Position numbers and translations under genes: made by a program. The notes below the pieces were generated by a model. The model was not told the DNA's origin. It saw nothing but the letters and a program-made list of their open reading frames with translations, and searched no databases. From NCBI GenBank assembly GCA_963989385.1, contig OZ022503.1, positions 91,026,638 to 91,090,637 of the forward strand: a stretch of 64,000 nucleotides of DNA, read 5' to 3'. This document shows positions 10,601 to 25,600 of the stretch, one piece after another (the stretch's first letter is position 1; every line of letters begins with the position of its first letter). The DNA is from Ctena decussata. Its lineage: Eukaryota; Mollusca; Bivalvia; Lucinida; Lucinidae.

Positions 10601-13600
10601 TGTGATTATTGCACCCTACACATTTGGATGTGATCTGATCAAACTCAGTGATAATATTATTCACGCCAGTCTGTTTAACGGTTTTGTGAGCAAAATCAGT
10701 GGCGGATTTAAACGAACCCCCTGTTCAGCCTTAATTATTTCATTTTCATGGGGAATTTCAGGAAAAATTGGTCAAACTGCAAAAATCAAATCCCCCTCAG
10801 CTAATTTGAACCCCCTTTGCAAATTAACCTAATTCATGTACAGTCCATGCCAATCTGACTAATGTGTGTTTTTGAGGTGGATGACACCTATCAGGGGAAG
10901 CAACTCTGCTATTTTATATTTTTGTCTCCCTTCTCAATGGAGGTCAACTCTTAAAGGAAAGGATTTGCTCCCCTTTATCCCTCTTTCTTTCAGAGTAGTC
11001 TCCCTTTCGTAAGGGCTTCGCCTTTCAGAGAAGCAAACAGGAAGTCATGAAAGTTGTTCCCCTTTGTAAAACTGGCAGAAATATGGAGGTGTACCCATAC
11101 ACCTTAAAAGGACCAGCATGACTTGTATCATGACTGGCATTACTCAGATCCATTTCCACCCAAATTAAGATGACATTATGGTAGGATGGACAGATGGAAG
11201 ATTAGATTTTATGATGCTTTCAATAGCATCTCACTTATTTTGGTCTGAATGGAACAGCTGAGCTGCTGAGGAGGATGAAATTATCAAAACTGCTGCAATA
11301 TGTCATATTGTTGAATGTTCAGTCATGCTAATTGGGGTGTCAATGCTCTTGTCTCATATTTCACAGGTTGCAGGTTCAAGTCTAGCTCAGGTCATGCTTT
11401 TTCCTCCAGTCTTCCACATCTCCACATCAGCATGGAAAAAGTGAACATAATGCTGCTACAACAGCCCTAAAACCCTGGAACATCTTTGGATAGATCCATG
11501 CATCCATCCTTAAATTACAACAGGTGACCTTTTATAGAATGGTAACAAGAAAAACAAGAACAGAACAGAACAAAACTTTATTCGAAATCAATTCTCAGTA
11601 TAACTGGGATCTAATGTATTATCTATTTTTTGTTGGACCCCAAGCTGACTATTTTTTGCATAGTCACCTATGCTGAGAAAATACTTTATGCATAAAAATT
11701 TTATCAGAATTTTTCAGTTCAGCCTTATTAACAAAACAAATAGTTCTGGCATGTCATTGTCTTTAAAAATTGCCAATATCATAGGTGTGCATTGGAATGG
11801 CCTTTAATTCTTTTAGTGTTTTGTAAGTCAACTGGAATACTGTAAAACACTTATATTTGGCGATCACTTTATTTTGGCGATATTGGCGGAAAAGAAGAAA
11901 ATCGCCAAATTAAAATGCCGCCAATATAAGCTCATGATACCGAAAGAAGAAAAAATATTATTATATAATTGCTTTTGTTTTAATCACCATGACAATATAG
12001 AGCTCAAATAAAGAGCAAAATACGACGTCAGAAGAAATATTTTGTTCTTGAGAATCATAAAACCGCCAAAATAAAAATCCGCCAAAAGGTCCATATTCAA
12101 AAACCGCCAAATTTTGCTGCCGCCAAATATAAGTGTTTTACAGTATTATTTTTACCCAAAATCAATTTGAATATCATTTTACCCTAAATATTAGACAGCC
12201 AATCCCAGCAAACAGTGTAGATCCAGATCAGACTGCTCCTAAGGAGCAGTCTGATCAGGGTCTACACTGTTTGCTACAGCCTATCATTATTTTCAACATC
12301 CCTAGAGAAGATAAAATTACAAAACTTGTCTGAATTTAAGGAGGGAAGATTCCTATGGTTGAGATATACGAATTTTTAGGACAAATGAGGTTTGATCCAT
12401 AAATAATGACATAATTAACAGCTTGATTTCAGAAAATATTATTTATTGGTGTTTATCAGCTCATGCTAATATACAATATGTTCAAGTTCATGTCACAAAC
12501 TTCGGGTAAATTACCTTAAGGATATAATATCCATAATTCATATTTCCACAATAACTGTGTATGTTGGGACACCTTAATTATTACAATACCCGTAACTTTG
12601 GCAGACTCTATAGCTTTGGTGTTGGACTGGTCCAGTTCCGCTATCATGGGATGGTTTACTGTTGACTGAACATAAAACAGTGATGACTCTGATCAGCATC
12701 TAATCTGGGTATACATTATTCCTCTAGTATTTGTATTGCAATAAAAAAAATTGACAAAATATAGAATGTGACCTCTAATTAGCAGTCCATGGCAGTTAAA
12801 ATTTTTGACATTTTTTCAAAAGGGTGTTTGAGCCTATTAAAATAATGGTAGCCTCAATGCGCTTTTTTATGGTACCAAAAAATGCCTTTTTTTATCAAAT
12901 AGAGCTTTCTTTTCTTTTTTGCTTGGAAACAATGAGCCTAAATTGAGCTGATCAGTGTAGTAGAAGATGTGCTTCTGCATGGGAATTTTTTCCAGACTGC
13001 CCAGTACCAACAATATGTGGACAGTGGTTCCTGAAGACTCTATAACAAAGTATGTAGCAAAGATCATAATAACCAGCTGCCCATGCACATATGCCAAACT
13101 GATCAGCGTGTTGTCGCTGGTTGCACATGCAGTAGGCACCATTCAATCGATCCTTATGTGATGCCTCCCAAGCATTGCAGGAAACAAAATATTCTATTTT
13201 TAGGGTCCTACTAAAGACAGAAAAGGACTTTTGCCACCGAAAAGGACCGAAAAGAACTTTCGGGCACCGAAAAGGACTTTTTATATGCCATTTTATGCTA
13301 TAAAACGGTTGAAAAAATTTTTAGGGTAAAATATTATATTTCTTAACATAATTTTCTAGAACATTAAGGGAAAAATGCCTTTTTTGGTGCCCGAAATTCG
13401 GCATTTGAGATGTCCTTTTCGGTACATGGCATCTCTTCACTGACCTGAAGTGGAGTCCTTTTCGGTGCTGTAATATTTTTTTTGAAATTTTAGGATGAAG
13501 ATACTACAATTCATAAAAGTATTATGCAAGCGCTGATCAATATCATGATGATATTAAAATTTCTAAAACATATGTTTTATATGGCATTTAGTGGCAAATA

Positions 13601-16600
13601 AAAGTCCTTTTCGGTGCCCGAAAGTTCTTTTCGGTCCTTTTCGGTGGGGTAAGTCCTTTTCTGTCTTTAGTAGGACCGCTATTTTTATTCTTGGGGAAAA
13701 AAATCAAAGTTTCCCTATATACCACAGAGAAACCTTAACCAACTATTGTAATTCATTGCAAACTTTGAACAAGCAGCAATCTGTCAAAACTATCCTGGAC
13801 AAATCACAAACAGTGCAGATCCTGACCAGACTGTTCCTTATAGGTCTACACTGTTTGCTCAGAAACTTATGTCTGGATATTTAGGATAATTTACCATAAA
13901 TACAATTGTTTACATATGGATATACTAAACAGCTATGAAAATCACACAAGTTGCACTTCAAACGTGAATATAACAGAAATCTTTCGGTGGGGTAACGTTA
14001 AATTCTTCTACTGACAAATTTACAACATACAAAAGATTGTATCAATTGTAAATATGGACATATCAATCAGGAATTATATGCTATCAAGTTTCGGTGTGAG
14101 AAATCATTACTCCTCTGAAATGTTACGAATGGTTTTGAATTACCTAAGGTAGGGCAAAAATGTCACGAAAACTACAAAGGACCATTGTAATGCGCACATG
14201 CAGCTTTCGTTCCTTTATCAACTTGTCAAACATTTCGTAACAAACAAACTAAAGGCAACTGTACAGCCATAATCCAACTCCTTTAATATGCATAACATTT
14301 GTTATCATGCTTAAGATTGTTCGATTTTCAATAGTAATATGATGACCTCAAAAAATGCCTCTATTGCCATATTAATCCTAATAAATGCCCCTGCTCTAAT
14401 AAATGCCCCCTGTCTCTTTTCCGAAAATAATATTAAGTGAACTTACATGAATTCCTGTTTGCTTCTCAGGATAAGGTGGCTCTTTGAAATTGGGTCCATT
14501 CTTAAAGGAATGAATTTGCTCCTAGAGGAGCAAATTCTTTTCTCTAAGAGTCAAGCCTCTAGGTGTAAATTCTTTCCTTTATGAGTAGACCCCTACTGAG
14601 AAGGGAGACAAAATAATAGAGTTGCAAAGTATACCCATCACTTTTATATTGCTCATAAGAGGCATTTTGGGCTCTAAATATATACCCCCCCCCCCCCCCC
14701 CCCACCTCCACCTCAAGCCCTTTAGCAAAATGCATCGCCTCTGAGGCATTTAATAGGATAAATACCGTATATCTGAAGAAATATGTTCAGGAAAATGTAG
14801 TTTCAGGAAACTTCATTTCTATATCTACCCAAAGACTAACAGCGGTGTCTAAAATCCTATCAGAATCACAGACAATCAGATAGATGGATGGATGACCTGA
14901 AATTTTACATCTTTTTCAACTGCATTTCAGCTATATCAGGATGATGGGAGAGTGATTATGAAAGGCTGTGTGCAAGGGAACCCCATTTATGACTGAAAAT
15001 TAAGATCTCAACCTCCGGGAATCAAACTTGGGACTGGTAGATCAGCAGGCCAGTGCTTAACCCTCTCACTCACTAAGAGCTACTGGGGCTCCTTAGTAAC
15101 ACACAGACACTCAGATACATGTACAGTAGAACTTCAATGGCTTGAACATGCTTGCGACCATGAAAATTAGTTCCAGCCAAAGGCAATCCTAGCCATCCAG
15201 GGTTAGTGTCAATATGAACTAACCTCTAGGGACCAAGGAACAAGTTCTAGTCAGCCAGAGTTAAGGCGCCATCAGGGTTCGAGCCATTGAACTTCTACTG
15301 TATATCAAAATTTATGATGATCACTGAGTTTCTTATAAAAGTGTGAGAAAGAACATAACATACAATTACATTAATTTAAGAGATCATCATTAATTCAGGC
15401 TCCACTATGTTTAAAAGTGTTGAAACTAGATAGAACATAAAAAATGTATACTACTGCATTAATCCTATTAAACGCCCCAAGGGCGTTGCGTTTTGAAGAG
15501 AGGGGTGTTATTTAGAGCCTAAAGTGTAGTAAATCAGCAACTGCCTGATGCCAGTAATAAAGAGTATTAAGGTGAATGGGTATACTTAAAGAGAAAGCAG
15601 CTCTGCTATTTTTGTCTTCCTATAACTCTTAAAAGAAAGACTTTGCTCCTTTAGGAGCAAATTCTATCCTTTAAGAGTAGGCCTCATTTCAAAGAATGCC
15701 CTATTCCAGTAAAGCAAATAGGAATTCATGCTATTTATATAACATTATCTTTGGGAAAGAGGTGGGGGCGTTTATTTGGATTAATATGGTACTATTTGCT
15801 ATAGTGCATTATGAACAAAATGGCTTATACATATGCATAATGTTTAAACATCTGAGATGGCATGTCTTTTCTACTGAATTGAGAAAACCCATTAGTCACT
15901 TGCTGAATATTTCATCAGACTGGTTGTTGAAAATTATATTTGATTTTCTTTCTGTTGTTAGTAGTACCATATTCGGCCTAATTATCACACATGCCCCTAT
16001 AAGCGCACATCATGGTCATTTTTTGGCATATGACTATAAGCGCACACGTTTTTATTAGTTTATCCCTTTGTTTACTAATTTACAAGAGCTGAATAAAGCT
16101 ACAGAATCTTTATTTCTAATGTGTGAAGCTTTGCTAAGCAGCTTGCCTCCTATGCTTAACCTTTGAATTTGTTTCCTTGAATATATAACAATTAAATCAT
16201 TGAAATGTGCTCTCATTTGAAAGAAAATTTACTACAAATATTTACCGGCATTTAGAAAAAGTTAAGCACACTGGGTGCTAAAAGGGTCGATTACGGTAAA
16301 CATGTACCAAAACTATCCTAAATATCCCCATAGCCCTAATAAAGGCCCTTGCTGAAAATGGTCAGTTGTTCCACCTAACTTTCTAGCTAATAGGTGTGAA
16401 GTGGTTATGTCACTGTGATCTTTACCTATAATTAGCAGATGACAATATTTACGTCTGCAAAATTTTAAGAAAAAAAAAAAAAAGGGTTTGTCCAAGCTTT
16501 ATCATATTGAGATTAAAAGAATAGCGGACAAACTATGTAGATCAAGATGAAGCAGCTCATTACAAGCTGCCTCATCCGGATCTACATTGTTTGCAAATTC

Positions 16601-19600
16601 AATTTTCATTTCTATAACATTAAGTGTTTAAACCAGTGACTTTCAAAACCTGATGATGTGCCAGACATACTGGCAGAATTGCAAAAGTGCAGATCCTGAT
16701 TAGACTGCTCTAAAGGAGCAGTCTGATCAGAGTCTACACTGTTTGTTCAGGCATCTCTGTCAAAATTTAGGAACAATATGGTAGTCAATAAGCAACAGAA
16801 CTTAGTGACATTTTGCGTTCAATAAGATGAACTTTTCGAAGATTGATTTTCATTTTTGCAAAGTCTGTTTATCTCTAAATATAGCAATATCTAATTGCAT
16901 TTATCAATACTATTTGAATGGGGATATTTCAAATATAGCCCTTCATTGTTGCTACTGTTTGAGCAGCTATTTCTATGGATGAAGGGAAGGATCAGATTAA
17001 GATGGCAAGATTCCAGTGTGAAAGAATATCTAATGTATTTATGTAAATTTTCCCACAGCAATGCCCTAAGCAAACAATTTGGAGCCAATTTGATGATGAG
17101 GAGAAATCAAACAGATCATGCTCCTCACTGGAGTAATCTGATCAGGTCTTCACAGTTTGACTGAGACAAAAACTGAACCTATATACCATATTAATCCGGG
17201 TTACTAGAATTACCGGAATCTACCTTATTACCAGAATATACCCACCCGAATACACCGGAATACACCAAAATATACATTCATATTATCAAAATAAACTTAA
17301 ACATTGCCAGAATAAATGAAATAAGTACCATTTCCAAATAAGTATTAGCTTTTTATGTCTCCCCCCTTCAGGGTCGGGAGACATATTGTTTTTCCCCGGG
17401 CGTCTGTCCGTCTGTCCGTCTGTCTGTCTGTCCGTCTGTCACAAATCGTGTCCGGTCTATAACTTGAAAACCGCTCAAGCTATATTCACCAAACTTCATA
17501 TAAATATCAATCAATATGAGACGACGTGCAGAGTGCAAGAATGGTAACTCTGGCATTTATACTTTTTGAGTTATTTCCCTTGGAACTTAGTCCATCACAA
17601 AATTGTGTTTCAATCGTGTCCGTTCTATAACTTGAAAACCGCTCAAGCTATATTCGCTAAACTTCATATAAATATCAATCAACATGAGACGACGTGCAGA
17701 GTGCAAGAATGGTAACTCTGGCATTTATACTTTCTGAGTTATTTCCCTTGGAACTTAGTCCATCACAAAATTGTGTTTCAATCGTGTCCGTTCTATAACT
17801 TGAAAACCGCTCAAGCTATATTCGCGAAACGTCATATAAATATCAATCAACATGAGACGACGTGCAGAGCACGAGAATGGTAACTCTGGCATTTATACTT
17901 TTTGAGTTATTTCCCTTGGAACTTAGTCCATCACAAAATTGTGTTTCAATCGTGTCCGTTCTATAACTTGAAAACCGCTCAAGCTATATTCGCGAAACTT
18001 CATATAAATATCAATCAACATGAGACGACGTGCAGAGTGCAAGAATGGTAACTCTGGCATTTATACTTTCTGAGTTATTTCCCTTGGAACTTAGTCCATC
18101 ACAAAATTGTGTTTCAATCGTGTCCGTTCTATAACTTGAAAACCGCTCAAGCTATATTCGCGAAACGTCATATAAATATCAATCAACATGAGACGACGTG
18201 CAGAGCACAAGAATGGTAACTCTGGCATTTATACTTTTTGAGTTATTTCCCTTGGAACTTAGTCCATCACAAAATTGTGTTTCAATCGTGTCCGTTCTAT
18301 AACTTGAAAACCACCCAAGCTATATTCGCCAAACTTCATATAAATATCAATCAACATGAGACGACGTGCAGAGTGCAAGAATGGTAACTCTGGCATTTAT
18401 ACTTTTTGAGTTATTTCCCTTGGAACTTAGTCCATCACAAAATTGTGTTTCAATCGTGTCCGTTCTATAACTTGAAAACTGCTCTAGCTTTATTCACGAA
18501 ACTTCATACAAATATCAATCAACATGAGACGACGTGCAGAGTGCAAGAATGGTAACTCTGGCATTTATACTTTTTGAGTTATTTCCCTGGGAACTTTGTC
18601 CATCACAAAATTGCGTCTCAGTCGAGTCCGTCTATAACTTTATAACCATTCAAGCTATATTCATGAAAGTTCATACAAATATCAATCAACATCAGACGTC
18701 TCCCCACTTCAGGGTCGGAAGACATATTGTTTTTCCCCGGGCGTCTGTCCGTCTGTCTGTCACAAATCATGTCCGTTCTATAACTTGAAAACCGCTCAAG
18801 CTATATTTGCGAAACTTCATATAAATATCAATCAACATGAGACGACGTGCAGAGTGCAAGAATGGTAACTCTGGCATTTACACTTTTTGAGTTATTTCCC
18901 TTGGAACTTAGTCCATCACAAAATTGTGTTTCAATCGTGTCCGTTCTATAACTTGAAAACCGCTCAAGCTATATTCGCGAAACTTCATATAAATATCAAT
19001 CAACATGAGACGACATGCAGAGTTCAAGAATGGTAACACTGGCATTTATACTTTTTGAGTTATTTCCCTTGGAACTTAGTCCATCACAAAATTGTGTTTC
19101 AATTGTGTCCGCTCTATAACTTGAAAACTGCTCAAGCTTTATTCACGAAACTTCATACAAATATCAATCAACATGAGGCGATGTGCAGAGTGCACAAATG
19201 GTAACTCTGGCATTTATACTTTTTGAGTTATTTCCCTTGGAACTTTGTCCATCACAAAATTGCGTCTCAGTCGAGTCCGTCTATAACTTTATAACCATTC
19301 AAGCTATATTCATGAAAGTTCATACAAATATCAATCAACATCAGACGACGTGAAAAATGCACTCTGGCATTTATACTTTTTGAGTTATTTCCCTTGGAAC
19401 TTTGTCCATCACAAATTGCGTCTCAGTCGAGTCCGTCTATAACTTTAAAACCAATCAAGCTATATTCATGAAAGTTCATACAAATATCAATCAACATCAG
19501 ACGACATGCAGAATGCAAGAACCATAACTTTAGCATTTATACTATTTGAGTTATTTCCCTTAGAGCTTTGTCAGTCACAAAATCATGTCTCAGTCGTGTC

Positions 19601-22600
19601 TGCTCTATAACTTGAAAACCAATCAAGCTATATTCACGAAACTTCATACAAATATCAATCAACATTAGAAGAATTGCATAGTGCAAGAACCATAACTCTT
19701 GCATTTATACTTCTTGAGTTATTTCCCTTGGACCTTTGTCAGTCACAAAATCGTGTCTCAATCGCTTTATTACTTGAAAACCGGACAAGCTATATTCACG
19801 AAACTTCATACAAATGTCAGTCAACACTAGACAACCTGCAGAGCACAGCATTTATACTATTTGAGTTATTTCCCTTGGAACTTTGTCATTCACAAAATCG
19901 TGTCTCAATCGTCTAAGCTCTATAACTTGAAAAACGTTTAAGCTATATTCATGAAACTTCATACAAATATCAGTCAATATATAAATAGACGACGTGCAGA
20001 GCACTGTAACTCTTGCATTTATATTTTTTGACAAAAACTAAATATGAATATCAGTCAACATTACATGACATGCAGAGCATAACAACTATAACTCTTGCAT
20101 TTATACTTTTTACTTATAATGAATCCCTGCTTCAGGGTAGGGAAACATATTGTTTTTCCCTTGGCGTCTTAATGACTGATCCTTTTGACATCAAAAAGGG
20201 GGGAGACATTCTGTTTTTTTGTAGAAAAACAATTCTAGTTTTTTATTGGTAGTGAGAATAAATGGACCAACGCATGGGTATTAGATAGGTATCACTGTGC
20301 AGATTGGTTTGGGTCTTTGGAGGGGTCAGACACCAGCAATTACATGCAGCAAATATAATAGTATATCCGATGTATTTTGGAATATTCCTGTAATTAAGGG
20401 TATTCTGGTATTTCTAGTAACCGTATTAATCTTATTAAATGCCAGAAGGGGGCATTGCATTTTGCAAAAAAGGGGCATTATTTACAGCCTAAAGTGTACT
20501 AAATCGGCCTCTGCCAAAATACCTATGATAAGCAATATAAAAGTGATGGGTATACTTTCAGAGGAAGCAACTCTACTATTTTTGCCTCCCTTCTCAGTAG
20601 GGGTCAACTCTTAAAGGAAAGAATTTGCTCCTGCAGGAGCAAATTCAAAAGGAAAGAATTTGCTCCTGCAGGAGCAAATTCTTTCCTTTAAGAGTAGACC
20701 CCAATTCAAAGAGCTACCCTATCAAGAGAAGCAAATAGGAATTCATGCAAGTTCCTATAACATTATTTTTGAAATGAGGCAGGGGGTGTTTATTAGAGCA
20801 GGGGCCTTTAATAGGATTAATACTGTAATTTAACAAGAGTTCCATAGAATGTAGTGTCTCGCCTGTCAGCACATTGTCACAAAACAGAGCTACATGCGAA
20901 AACTCAACAAAAATTTATGCTGCTGACACGGCAACCCAAAAAGTAATATATATGTGTCATTTTTGCTCATGGCAGGTAAGCCGGAAACCATCAAAGAACC
21001 CCTCAACAAAATTAATTCCAATTTGCAATGGCTAAAGAAACTGAAGAATCCAAAAGTCTCAATGAAAAATTGTGGAAATTAAGGATCTGAGATTAGTCAC
21101 TTACAAACAGGGTTTTATGTTTACAGTTACTCAAGTACATTTAAATCTCCTTCTGTCAATATTTCATTTAACAATAATATAAAATTATGACAAATTATTT
21201 TGAAATGGAAGAAAAAGCTTGGCACTTTAAAATTATGAACACATGGATTTAATTGGCTATTCTCCTATATAGCTTAACTTTGAGGTCATCACCCAAAGGA
21301 AAGCCATTATATTTCAGCTTTATCATGTTAAAGTTTAAAGAAACAAGAAAAGTCGAGTGTTGTTTAGGATAAACACACCTATCCTGACAACATTCTTATT
21401 AAACTGTTTACTTTATCTATTATCGAGAAGCACTCTGTCATTCAATTGAAGTATTTACCTGACAAAACAAGGTTAATCATTCTGAACCGAATTTCTCTTT
21501 AAATTTGACAAAATCAGTTCAAGATCTTATCAAATTTCAACAATCCTGGATCAGGTCATGCAAAAAGAGAACTTCAGCAATAGTTACAGGAATATCAAAA
21601 TTACAGGTGTTGGGGCATCCTAATAAATGTCAATAATACATTTGGAGTAGTCAGTTTACTTTACAATAAATTAAGCAAAGTTAGCTAAAACAAGAAATCT
21701 TTTTACATGTCTCTGACTTTGTACTTTACAGGCTGTAAAATGATAAACATTTCCAGCCACATCAACAGTGCATGCCCAAACCAGCTTGCATCCAAGCACA
21801 GGTTACTCAAACCAACTTGCACAAAGGCACATTCTAAACAATCCAGCTTGCATACAAGCATAATCTAGTCAAGCCGGCTTGCATACAGGCACAATCTAGT
21901 CAACCCAGCTTGCATACAGGCACAATCTAATTAAGTCAGCTTGCATACAGGCACATTATAGTCAAACCAGCTTGCATACAGGCACCTTCTGCATACAAGC
22001 ACAATCTTGTCAAGCCAGCTTGCATACAGGTACATTCTAGTCCAGCCTGCTTGCATACAGGCACAATCTAGTCAAGATGGCTTATATACATACACATTCT
22101 AGTCAAGCCAGCTTGAATACATGTACAATCTAGTCAAGCAAGCTAGCATACAGGCACAATCTAGTCAAACCAGCTTGCATACAGGTACAATCTACTCAAG
22201 TCACATTGCATACAAGCACATTCTAGTCAAGCAAGCTTGCATACAAATACATTCTTTTCCAGCCAGCTTGCCTACAGACACATTCTAGTCAACTCAGCTT
22301 GCATACAGGCACAATCTAGTCAAGCCAGCTTGCATACAGGCACATTCTAGTTGACCAGTTTGCATACAGGCACATTCTAGTCCAGCCTGCTTGCATACAG
22401 GCACAATCTAGTCAACCCAGCTTGCACAGAGGAACAATCTTTCAAGTCAGCTTGTATACATGCACATTCTAGTCAAGCCAGCTTGTATACAAGTTCAATC
22501 TAGTCAAACCAGCTTATATACAGGCACATTCTAGTTAAACCAGCCTATATACAGTAGACCCTCTTTACAATGAAGGCATTTGTTCCCAAACTTTTTGACT

Positions 22601-25600
22601 GTACTTTCACCTGCTGATGATTCCATGCTAATTTGGAATGAATAGGTTGCAGAAAAAGCCCTGTGCCTTCTGCCAAAACTGTTTTAGTGAAAATTTTGTA
22701 CAATTCAGCAATCCTTTCCAAAGATACTGTGCATACAAGCTTTTTGGAAATTTTAATGGAGTCATGGTCACCTACATCTAATCAACTCTATATCATTTCC
22801 TAATGATGTATATCTGCCAGTTTGGTCAAACTAAATTATTTCCTCCTGAATATATAAAGCCAACAATGAGCCAATATCAGTGCCAATACAGACACAGATA
22901 GAAACCAAGCCAAAAGCAGTATGTTTCCAGCTCCCAATCAGTAGGGGCGGTACTCGGACAAAACGGACCATGGACAAAACGGACCAGACAAAACGGACCA
23001 TGGTTAGGACAAAACGGACCACGTTTCAGGACAAAACGGACCACACGGACCACGCTAGAAGACAAACCAGACCATTAATTGGTGCCAATTAAAAGATTAA
23101 GGAGTATATAATTACCAAAGACAATGTTAAATGGTCACAATTATTTGACTACCGTTCATGATCTCAACTATCCTTGGTTGTCGCAACTATCTAATCGATT
23201 TAATGGTAAGATTTTTATCTTTTAAGCATGCAAATTTCTTTATTAGTGTTGCGCCTAAAATAAACATGCTTTCTCAAGGTCAACGGAAGGTTTGAACGTG
23301 GTCCGTTTTGATCTTAAATGTGGTCCGTTTTATCCTGAACGTGGTCTGTTTCATCCTGAATGTGGTCCGTTTTGTCCCAAGCGTGGTCCGTTATGTCCGT
23401 GGTCCGTTATGTCCCTAATTAGGGGGGGGGGGGGGGGGGGGGGCATATTTCTCCCACATTTACCTAAATTTCTTTCCTTTTAGGTTTAAGCCCCACCCTA
23501 TCCATTTTCACAGCAGCCTCACACTTTAGAATTAGTTATTTCCCTTCCAGATGTGAGATAAGCCAACAGTGGTTATCTCTCTTGTATTATGGCTCCACTT
23601 CACTTGTTTTCATCATAAGTATACTCCACAATCCAAACCAGAGAAAAACTGCCAGACAAGTATATAAACAATATTCTGCCATACAATAATTGTCATATTC
23701 ATTTGACTATAATACAATGCTTTTTAATCTCTAGAATGACCCCAAACTGAAAATCAGTCATGAGATGGGGATTTCCTTTCTAAAACAATCTCAAAAACTT
23801 AGATCCATCTTAAAAGATGGATCTAGGTTTTTGAGATTGTTTTAGAAGGGAAAAGACACTGTCTTATAACTGAAGAAATATGGTATAAATGACACTATCA
23901 ATGTCATGTCATTAGCTATGCAACTCTCCGAAATTTCAATAACAACATACAAACAACAACTCAGAAAGGTTCCATACAGTCGAGTGGTTAGAGTGCCTGG
24001 TTTTGGTGTAGAAGGTCATGGGCTCAAATCCAAACAGGCCAACAACTGACAATTTCTGTGAACTCGACAGTAAATGGGTATCTGATTTCAATTAGGGAAG
24101 GTAAAAGGTAGTGAAAGAAGTGGGTTGGGCTTTGTCTTTCTTATTATGTGCCCAAGATAAAGATGAACTCTTATAAACCTCTGCCCCTATGGCCACAAGG
24201 CTACTGAAAACCATTTTTAAATACCTAACTCCACTCCAGGTAAAATCTTTCACAGGACACAAATAAATGGCAATTAATCTGGGTCACAATTGTTTGTAGA
24301 AACTTTTTGGCTTGCAAGTTTTGGTTATCCCTTAAAGTGCCAAAAAGCAGATTACAAATTTACGTCTGCAAAAAAAAATAAAACAACGTTTCACCCAAGT
24401 TATATCATATTGAGAATTCAAAGACTAGAAAGCAAACAGTGTAGATCTAGATGAGGTGGCTCATTATGAGCCACCATATCTGATCACTGTTTGCAAGCTC
24501 AACTGTTTTTGTTTTTCAGAAGGTGAAGTCTAAACAAGTCTGCAATGACTGACAATTAGCCAATAGTCTTATATAACATCTCCTGATAAGGCTAGAAGAC
24601 TTGACCAGATATACTGATTGAGAAGTCAAAAGCAGAAAATTTAGGAGGGCAATGGACAATAAGTGTCCTTCATGGGTGTGAGGTGCAGATAAGAAAATGT
24701 CATGAGGGTCACTGGTCAGCATCATGAGGCAAGATCCCAAGAGACAGATTTTCCTATCCACACTTCACAACCATGACAAGTATTTTTTAGGCATGCCTTT
24801 TGATTTACAGCATTACATAGAACTACATACATCATATTTGCAGTTTAGAGGTTTTTTAATTAAAAAAGAAAACAACACGATCAACATTCGACAGTCTTTT
24901 CTTTACGCTAACATACTACTGCGTGCTACAAGCTGATGTCATTTTGCCTTCTTCTTGACGTCATTATCTGTGCATCAAACTTTACTGGACAATGACTTTT
25001 ATCCTAGGGCTAGATAAGCGGTATAAAAAAGATTTTCCAGCGCCAGGTAAGCCCTCTGACTTCCTGGTCTGGTATGCAAGAAAAGATGTTCAAATACATA
25101 CACATTATTAGTGCAGTTACCTTACTTGACGTAAAACTTTAACATTTTGCTAACGCCGACGCCTGGGGTAGTGCAATAGCTCTTCCAGTACATTTGTACA
25201 GGCAAGCTAATACTTCTACATATTGGGACACAACAGTGCAGACACAGATGTCAACACATATTTCAGATTCCAACTTATGTGTAGGAAGAGAATTCTGTAT
25301 CATACACGGTGGCTGCGGGCTGCTATTTTGAGGTGGTGTGCACTTGACACATTGGGTGGGGTGACTCTAGGGGGTACTTGCAGTATGCCCTGTATTGCTT
25401 CATTTCTTTGTGTTTGTAGGGCACTACAAAGATGGGGCATGCACCAGTCTACCTACTATGGGTCTCTATGATGGTACCACTGCACTGACTTGTCTAGGCA
25501 GTGACTGATCTTCATCTTGCAGAATTGTTAATGTAGTTAATATATCATATCACTGAGTCTGCTTTAGGGCTAGTATGTGTTTATCCTAATTGTATCATGT

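Noticed and set aside
12867..13161. 91-codon hydrophobic minus-strand frame and overlapping 64-codon frames
   Set aside because: Open in several frames at once, no recognised family, no splice-site context. It lies in a WDR89 intron whose flanking exons already join in phase.
17441..20115. CRISPR-like regular repeats
   Set aside because: The 168-bp repeats are contiguous without unique spacers, and the DNA is eukaryotic.
25223..25471. 82-codon plus-strand frame near AATAAA at 25750
   Set aside because: No family motif; the signal word alone is not enough to call a retrogene.
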